NCBI GenBank assembly: GCA_041744735.1
Contig: JBGTKH010000325.1
Span: 1 to 11,764 of the forward strand
DNA from: JBGTKH01 sp041744735
GTDB taxonomy: Bacteria; Planctomycetota; Planctomycetia; Pirellulales; Pirellulaceae
Direction: 5' to 3'
Length of the DNA stretch: 11,764 nt
The notes under the pieces are model-generated. The model did no database searches and was not told the origin of the DNA. It worked only from the letters and a program-made list of their open reading frames with translations. Positions 7,903 to 11,764 of the stretch are shown in pieces (position 1 is the stretch's first letter; every line of letters starts with the position of its first letter). The translations under genes were made by a program, and so were the position numbers.

Positions 7903-9054
7903 TCAGAAGGCCTGGTGATAAATATCCAACAACTCCCTTTGACCCACTTCGCGGGGATTGAATTTTCCGGTCCATTGCTCGGCGGCGGCGGCAGCCAACT
8001 CGGGGAGCTTGTCCTCTTCCACGCCCATCTTCTGAAGCTGCGTCGGGAGGTTTGCTTTGTCCACCAGCGAGGCGACGAAATCGGCCAGACCGTGGGCGCC
8101 GTCACTCGGCGGCGGAAATCCGTTGGCACCACCGGTCGCTTCCAGCAAATCCAAGTACCAGTCCGGGACCTCGACCGCATTAAAGCGGATGACGTGCGGC
8201 AGCATCACGCCAATCGCCTCGCCGTGCGCGATGCCGTAAGTTGCCGTTAGCGGGTTCGCCAACGCGTGCGCCGCGCCGAGCATCGAATTTTCAATCGCCA
8301 GTCCGGCGAAACACGAGCCCAATTGCATACCGCTGCGAGCGTCCAAATCTTGCGGATCGTCGAGCACGCGAGCGAAATTGCCGCCGAGCAAATGCCACGC
8401 CTCCCGGCTGAATGCCAGCGACGCAGCGTTCCGCCGTTTGGTGACGTAGGTCTCCAGCGCGTGCGCGATGGCATCGATACCGGTCAACGCCGTGACTCGC
8501 GGCGGCTGCGTGACCGTGAGCTTGGGATCGAGCAGCGCCACGCGGCAGGATGCCTTCTTGTCGCCGCAGGCCATTTTTACTTTTGTCTTGGCGTCGGAGA
8601 TCAGGGCAAAGGACTGAGTCTCGCTGCCTGTGCCTGCGGTGGTGGGAACGGCGATCATCGGCAGCATCGGATTCAGGGCCTTGCCGACGCCCCAGTAATC
8701 CTGCATCTCGCCGCCGTTGGTGTACAGAAAATTGATGCCCTTGGCGCAATCCATCGAACTTCCGCCGCCGATGGCGACCAGCAACTTCGGGTCGTGCCTC
8801 TTCGCGATTTTCAATCCCGCCGCTACGTCGGCAGTCGTGGGATTCTCGTGCACGCCCTCGAACAGATGCGTCGTGATCCCCGCCCGCTCCAGCGCGTCGA
8901 TACCTCGCTCTGTGTGTCCAGCCGCGACAACACCCGAATCGCTGACCACCAACGCCCGCCGCGCTCCCAACTCCGAAGCCAATTCACCCAACGCTTCGAT
9001 CTTGTCAGGACCGAATACGATGCGCGTGCGGGGTTGGAAGTCGAAGGGAATCAT
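7903..9054 (-). CDS. Iron-containing (group III) alcohol dehydrogenase
   Basis: 383 residues from ATG 9054, a usual length for the family. In-frame TTG codons at 9069 and 9066 are possible but less likely, and no start has a clear ribosome site. GGGSSMD (96-102) is the NAD(P)-binding loop and PTTAGTGSE (137-145) is the family signature. The metal ligands are D194 and H198 (TGIDAIAHALE), H263 (GAAHALANP) and H277 (IAHGEA), with the same spacing as in FucO-type enzymes. It should reduce an aldehyde or oxidise a primary alcohol with NAD(P) in the cytosol. The metal may be Fe or Zn, and the substrate cannot be read. It lies 48 nt downstream of the TPR-like gene and shares the run with an aldehyde dehydrogenase, so a shared aldehyde intermediate is plausible. 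Confidence 0.93.
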   Translation of the reverse strand: MIPFDFQPRTRIVFGPDKIEALGELASELGARRALVVSDSGVVAAGHTERGIDALERAGITTHLFEGVHENPTTADVAAGLKIAKRHDPKLLVAIGGGSSMDCAKGINFLYTNGGEMQDYWGVGKALNPMLPMIAVPTTAGTGSETQSFALISDAKTKVKMACGDKKASCRVALLDPKLTVTQPPRVTALTGIDAIAHALETYVTKRRNAASLAFSREAWHLLGGNFARVLDDPQDLDARSGMQLGSCFAGLAIENSMLGAAHALANPLTATYGIAHGEAIGVMLPHVIRFNAVEVPDWYLDLLEATGGANGFPPPSDGAHGLADFVASLVDKANLPTQLQKMGVEEDKLPELAAAAAEQWTGKFNPREVGQRELLDIYHQAF

Positions 9055-9102
9055 GGGCGGGATCAACAATTGCGTGAGTGGGGAATGACGAGTTATGGAT
9101 AG

Positions 9103-9618
9103 TTACGGTTTTGAGGCCAGCAGTTCCTCCCAACGAGTCAACAAATCTTCATCGCCATTTTTTCGGCTAGTACCATTCTGCGACTGCAGCAATCGGGCCT
9201 GTGCTAGGCAATCGAACGCCTCTTGCCGCCGGTCGAGTTCGGCCAACGCCGCCGCTTGTCCCAACAGCGCCTCTCGAAGCAGGCGCATACCCACAGTAAC
9301 TGCTTTCGCAAATGATTTTGACGCTTCGTTGGCGTCATCTTCAACAGCCAGCAGGAAATGCCCCTGTTCGACAAGCGCGTCCAGCGACTGGTCGTCGAAA
9401 TCAAGCGCCCGGCGCAGTGACGCCTGAGCCTCGGCCAATGGCGGCGCCGATTCGTCCGACAGTTGAATCAACTCAGCCCGCAATACCAGCAGCCGAGGCA
9501 TGTCCGGCCAGGATTGCAGCAACCGATCTACCTCGGCCAGGGCGCGATCATAGGCGGCCGCGTTCCAATGGCGACGAATTCTCGCTACGCCTTGTTTGAA
9601 TTGTGAAACTGTGTTCAT
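9103..9618 (-). CDS. TPR-like helical repeat protein
   Basis: 171 residues. ATG 9618 has GGAG nine nt upstream and overlaps the stop of the preceding small gene by 4 nt (ATGA), indicating translational coupling. The sequence is almost wholly amphipathic helix. Tetratricopeptide-like units appear around 20-53 (AAYDRALAEVDRLLQSWPDM...), 58-92 (APPLAEAQASLRRALDFDD...) and 95-145 (ALLGQAAALAELDRRQEAFDCLAQA). There is no signal peptide and no membrane segment. The likely role is a protein-protein scaffold in the cytosol. No known partner can be named; the coupled 69-residue protein is the obvious candidate. Confidence 0.82.
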   Translation of the reverse strand: MNTVSQFKQGVARIRRHWNAAAYDRALAEVDRLLQSWPDMPRLLVLRAELIQLSDESAPPLAEAQASLRRALDFDDQSLDALVEQGHFLLAVEDDANEASKSFAKAVTVGMRLLREALLGQAAALAELDRRQEAFDCLAQARLLQSQNGTSRKNGDEDLLTRWEELLASKP

Positions 9619-9824
9619 CGCTGGCGTCTCCGGGCTTTCTCGCGCAAGCGCGCCGCTTGCTCGATCAGCTTCTTCATATGTCGCGCCTTTCGATCCGGCG
9701 GGTCGGCGTGGGCTAATTCCTTGATTTCGGAATAGGTCCTATCGCCGTAGTCGCGATGGTAAGAACGCGAGCGTTTCAGGCTGCCTGGTATCAAATCGTC
9801 GGCTTTCGCGTTCTCATCAACCAT
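9615..9824 (-). CDS. 69-residue basic protein, unknown function
   Basis: ATG 9824 is preferred over an upstream in-frame TTG (9830), but neither has a clear ribosome site. Residues 1-12 are acidic (MVDENAKADDLI). Residues 13-30 are Ser/Arg/Tyr-rich (PGSLKRSRSYHRDYGDRT). A long basic helix follows (YSEIKELAHA... to KKLIEQAARLREKARRRQR). I have a faint recollection of similar small planctomycete proteins with a YGD..Y.EIKELA segment but know no function. It could bind RNA, DNA or its neighbour. It lies 36 nt after the aldehyde dehydrogenase stop and overlaps the next gene by 4 nt, so it is part of the same transcript. Confidence 0.65.
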   Translation of the reverse strand: MVDENAKADDLIPGSLKRSRSYHRDYGDRTYSEIKELAHADPPDRKARHMKKLIEQAARLREKARRRQR

Positions 9825-9860
9825 CGACAACCATGTCTATTGTACACGACCCGACGTTGG

Positions 9861-11357
9861 TTACGGCTTTATGCTTGCGAGCCTCTCGTCCGTCACCTGG
9901 TATGCGCGCGAGCGGAAGAGGAAGTCGATGATGCTGCCTTCGTGCGGCTGCAGCCAGTTGAGCCGCGTGGTGGGAATCGGGCCGATGTTCAGGCGATCGA
10001 CGTTGGTGGCTTCGGTTAGATCTTGAATCAAGCGCTCGTCGTTGGTGATCGCGGTGCACACCAGCGTCGGGCCGATCTTGGCCAACATTTGTTCCTGCGG
10101 GCACTCGACGACCGTGGAGAACGGGAACATGTATTCCTTCTTCGCGATCGCCGCTTCGGGCGACGTGCAGTGCACGATCATCGGACGCAGGTAGGCACAA
10201 CGCTCCATCTCCACCAACCGCGGACCGTACTTCGACGTTAGATCGGTCACGCCGCTTTCTTTTAAATCCGCTTCGATCATGCCCCACACGGCCTTGGCTT
10301 GACCGGGAACGGTAAACGCGGCAAGACCCGCATTTGAATCTTCCGGCGGCTTGACCTCGACCGGACCGATACGTTCGGCCAGCGCCTGAGCGATTTCCTT
10401 GGTGTGCCGCGAGGCCCACACGCCCGAGCAGTTGATACAGCCGCGGCCGCTGTTGATGTAGATGCTCTCGGCCATCAGGTCGATGTATTTCTCCCATTGA
10501 TCGACCACGTCGTCGCCCAGCAGAATCTTCGAGAAGCCGGGGCCGTGCGCTTGCACGCGCGGGTTGCCTTTGTACTGTTCGACCGTTGCGGTGCCGCCGA
10601 AGATCATCGCTCGTTGAGCGGCGGCCAGCACGGCGGCGCCGGCTTCCGCGCCGCCCGGATACATGGCAAACACCTCGGCCGGAATGCCCGCTTCGACAAA
10701 CGCCGCCATCATGCGGTACGGCGTCCACGGCTCTTGCGGGCCGGGCTTCAGAACTAAGCCGAACTGCAGCGGAATCACGGGCAGCCACAACGTGTGCACG
10801 CCCGGCGAGTTCGACGGCAACACCGCACACAGCGCCGATGCCTGCGCCTGGTAACTGACCACAACGCCGCGGTCTTCAATGCCCCAGCCGCGCGTGAGAA
10901 TATTCAAATCCAGCCCGCGCGTCAGACAGTCCAAAATCTTCTCCATGTTTTTCAGCACGAAGGAGTTCTTGGACATGTTGCCCTTGCACATGTGCTCCGG
11001 CAGACCGGTGCTGGCCGATTGCTGATGAGCGAACTCGTCCGGCGACTGGCTGCCATCGCCCAACGGCAGCGTGCCGCTCTCGTAAAAGTCGGCCGCTTTC
11101 TTCAGTCGCTCGATCAGTTCGTTGCAAGGAATGCCGCGCAAAATGTCGCGCGCCCGCTTGGCCTGCCGCATGTCGCGCTGAATGATGCCGCCGTTCGCCT
11201 GGCTGACCTTGGCTATCGGCTCGCCGGTGGCAAAATGCAGCACCTGATCGATTTCCAACGACTCGTACGGTTTACCCCAACGGATAACGGGAATGTTGAG
11301 CACGTTAATGGTTCTCCGTGAAAAGTTGCTTGCCTTTGTTGTGGTTTCTTCGCCCAT
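9861..11357 (-). CDS. Atypical aldehyde dehydrogenase superfamily protein
   Basis: 498 residues from ATG 11357. A GTG at 11303 (giving 480 residues) has a much better ribosome site, GGAGA nine nt upstream, and may be the true start; the longer form is listed. The Rossmann part shows VLPSNSPGVHTLWLPVIPLQ (179-198), LKPGPQEPWTP (203-213) and FGGTATVEQY (253-262). SGRGCINCSG (303-312) carries the expected nucleophile C307 with a second Cys at 310. Where hydrolytic ALDHs have ELGGK with the general-base Glu, this protein reads AHGPGFSKI (270-278). Absence of that Glu is known in CoA-acylating ALDHs and LuxC-type reductases, so an acyl-transfer or reductive role is possible. The N-terminal 160 residues (ASTGLPEHMC and following) are unlike common ALDHs. 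It heads the run that contains an alcohol dehydrogenase. Confidence 0.85.
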   Translation of the reverse strand: MGEETTTKASNFSRRTINVLNIPVIRWGKPYESLEIDQVLHFATGEPIAKVSQANGGIIQRDMRQAKRARDILRGIPCNELIERLKKAADFYESGTLPLGDGSQSPDEFAHQQSASTGLPEHMCKGNMSKNSFVLKNMEKILDCLTRGLDLNILTRGWGIEDRGVVVSYQAQASALCAVLPSNSPGVHTLWLPVIPLQFGLVLKPGPQEPWTPYRMMAAFVEAGIPAEVFAMYPGGAEAGAAVLAAAQRAMIFGGTATVEQYKGNPRVQAHGPGFSKILLGDDVVDQWEKYIDLMAESIYINSGRGCINCSGVWASRHTKEIAQALAERIGPVEVKPPEDSNAGLAAFTVPGQAKAVWGMIEADLKESGVTDLTSKYGPRLVEMERCAYLRPMIVHCTSPEAAIAKKEYMFPFSTVVECPQEQMLAKIGPTLVCTAITNDERLIQDLTEATNVDRLNIGPIPTTRLNWLQPHEGSIIDFLFRSRAYQVTDERLASIKP

Positions 11358-11632
11358 CAGATCGTTTGTCTTGCAGGCAAGAGTTCAATCGCTGCTGCGC
11401 CGCCATCTACGACCTGAATCTTCAGGTGATAGTTTCGAAGCAACCCCATGCCCACGAGCACACCAATGTTTGCGGATTCGACTTCGACACGCCGTTGACG
11501 ACCGTCCCATTCCACGTTTCCGTCATACACATCGAACACATCCACTCTGCCATCCGCGAGAACCGCTCGCCCGCTCCCACGTCGTGTTAAGCCAAGCTCG
11601 GAAATCATGGACGGTGGCAATGTAACTGCACT
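11357..11632 (-). pseudogene. C-terminal fragment of a clan AA (retropepsin-like) aspartic protease
   Basis: The frame is open from 11632 to the TGA at 11359-11357 and is closed upstream by TAA (11635-11633). It reads AVTLPPSMISELGLTRRGSG, then VLADGRVDVFDVYDGNVEWDG, VGMGLLRNYHLKI and VVDGGAAAIELLP. This matches what I know of the C-terminal two thirds of AF_0612-type clan AA proteases: LPP..I..LGL, LADG, GM.LLR. and V..GG...IE. The N-terminal part with the catalytic D-T/S-G is absent. None of the three minus frames upstream, to the window edge, contains it. The gene therefore looks cut off by an insertion or rearrangement near 11633. A restart at TTG 11620 or ATG 11608 is possible, but the product would lack the catalytic Asp. 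Confidence 0.65.
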
Positions 11633-11686
11633 TTAGGCCATTGTACCGGAGGTCGGGCGGCCCAGATTGGGATTCCTAAAAGAAGC

Positions 11687-11738
11687 GGCTCTCCGCGATG
11701 CTGTGAGTTGTTCAACACTTCACCGCACCGGGAGAGCC
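11687..11738 (+). promoter_or_regulatory. Hairpin covering the ribosome site of the plus-strand gene at 11743
   Basis: GGCTCTCC (11687-11694) pairs perfectly with GGAGAGCC (11731-11738). The space between them is itself nearly palindromic (GTGAGTTGTTCAAC then ACTTCAC). The right arm contains the only Shine-Dalgarno-like GGAG before the ATG at 11743. Transcripts reading in from upstream would fold and hide the site, an arrangement known for several transposase genes. The regulatory reading is inference. Confidence 0.4.
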
Positions 11739-11742
11739 AAGG

Positions 11743-11764
11743 ATGGCTAAGGATAAACGTTCCG
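11743..11764 (+). CDS. Start of a plus-strand gene, cut by the window edge (possibly a transposase)
   Basis: ATG 11743 opens MAKDKRS and then leaves the window. GGAG lies 8 nt upstream at good spacing. It is the only plus-strand start in the window with such a site and no minus-strand gene opposite. Only seven residues are visible, so no product can be named. Its position next to a protease gene lacking its N-terminal half, and the hairpin over its ribosome site, suggest the first gene of an inserted element. This is a guess. Confidence 0.35.

Noticed and set aside
5360..9102. Plus-strand open frames at 5360-6187, 6651-7328 and 8266-9102
   Set aside because: Each is antisense to a well-supported gene (radical SAM, beta-propeller, Fe-ADH) and has no recognisable domain.
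9103..9824. Toxin-antitoxin pair (69-residue basic protein plus TPR-like protein, 4-nt overlap)
   Set aside because: Neither protein shows a known toxin or antitoxin fold. They sit inside a metabolic-looking run, so the overlap is better explained by translational coupling.
9817..11321. Long frames antisense to or shifted against the aldehyde dehydrogenase (9817-10830 minus, 10794-11321 plus)
   Set aside because: Arg/Gly-rich low-information translations overlapping a gene with clear ALDH motifs.
7903..11357. Bacterial microcompartment operon (alcohol plus aldehyde dehydrogenase)
   Set aside because: No shell protein (BMC or pentamer) genes and no encapsulation-peptide pattern are visible. 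The dehydrogenase pair alone is not enough.

Overview
The window looks like part of a planctomycete chromosome, most likely from the Pirellulales. The clues are: moderately high GC; a Ser/Thr kinase with the N-terminal region typical of planctomycete kinases; a conserved planctomycete-type 77-residue protein (4947-5180); a PQQ-like beta-propeller lipoprotein; weak or absent Shine-Dalgarno sites; and three kinds of long intergenic palindrome of a sort that recurs in these genomes. This assignment rests on recalled family resemblance, not on a search. Every well-supported gene is on the minus strand. Only the last 22 bases may start a plus-strand gene.

Right edge, read in the direction of transcription (right to left). 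At about 11633-11764 there is a possible edge of a foreign segment: a hairpin over a ribosome site, then an ATG on the plus strand. Next is the C-terminal half of a clan AA (retropepsin-like) aspartic protease gene that has lost its catalytic half (11357-11632). A colinear run of genes follows: an atypical aldehyde dehydrogenase (9861-11357), a 69-residue basic protein (9615-9824), a TPR-like protein (9103-9618), an iron-type alcohol dehydrogenase (7903-9054), a BamB-like beta-propeller lipoprotein (6546-7751), a HemN/HemW-like radical SAM protein (5234-6541), a 77-residue protein (4947-5180), a GcvH-like lipoyl protein (4447-4902) and a protein with two [4Fe-4S] sites (3231-4370). Most gaps are 4-55 nt. 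The two larger gaps, 7752-7902 and 4371-4446, are largely filled by palindromic repeats.

Left part. A small exported His/Gly/Asn-rich protein (2534-2878) has its own ribosome site and its own intrinsic terminator. Then, after a three-way-junction palindrome, comes a very large kinase-TIR-STAND fusion (2123 to 1) that runs off the left edge just after its Walker A motif.

How the genes may work together. The run from 11357 to 3231 reads like a redox/aldehyde module: two dehydrogenases that could interconvert an alcohol, an aldehyde and an acid or acyl derivative; a lipoyl carrier protein with no glycine-cleavage partners in view; a radical SAM enzyme; and an electron-transfer Fe-S protein. Substrate and product cannot be read from the sequence. 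The kinase-TIR-STAND protein is a separate unit resembling NTPase-based signalling or antiphage proteins.
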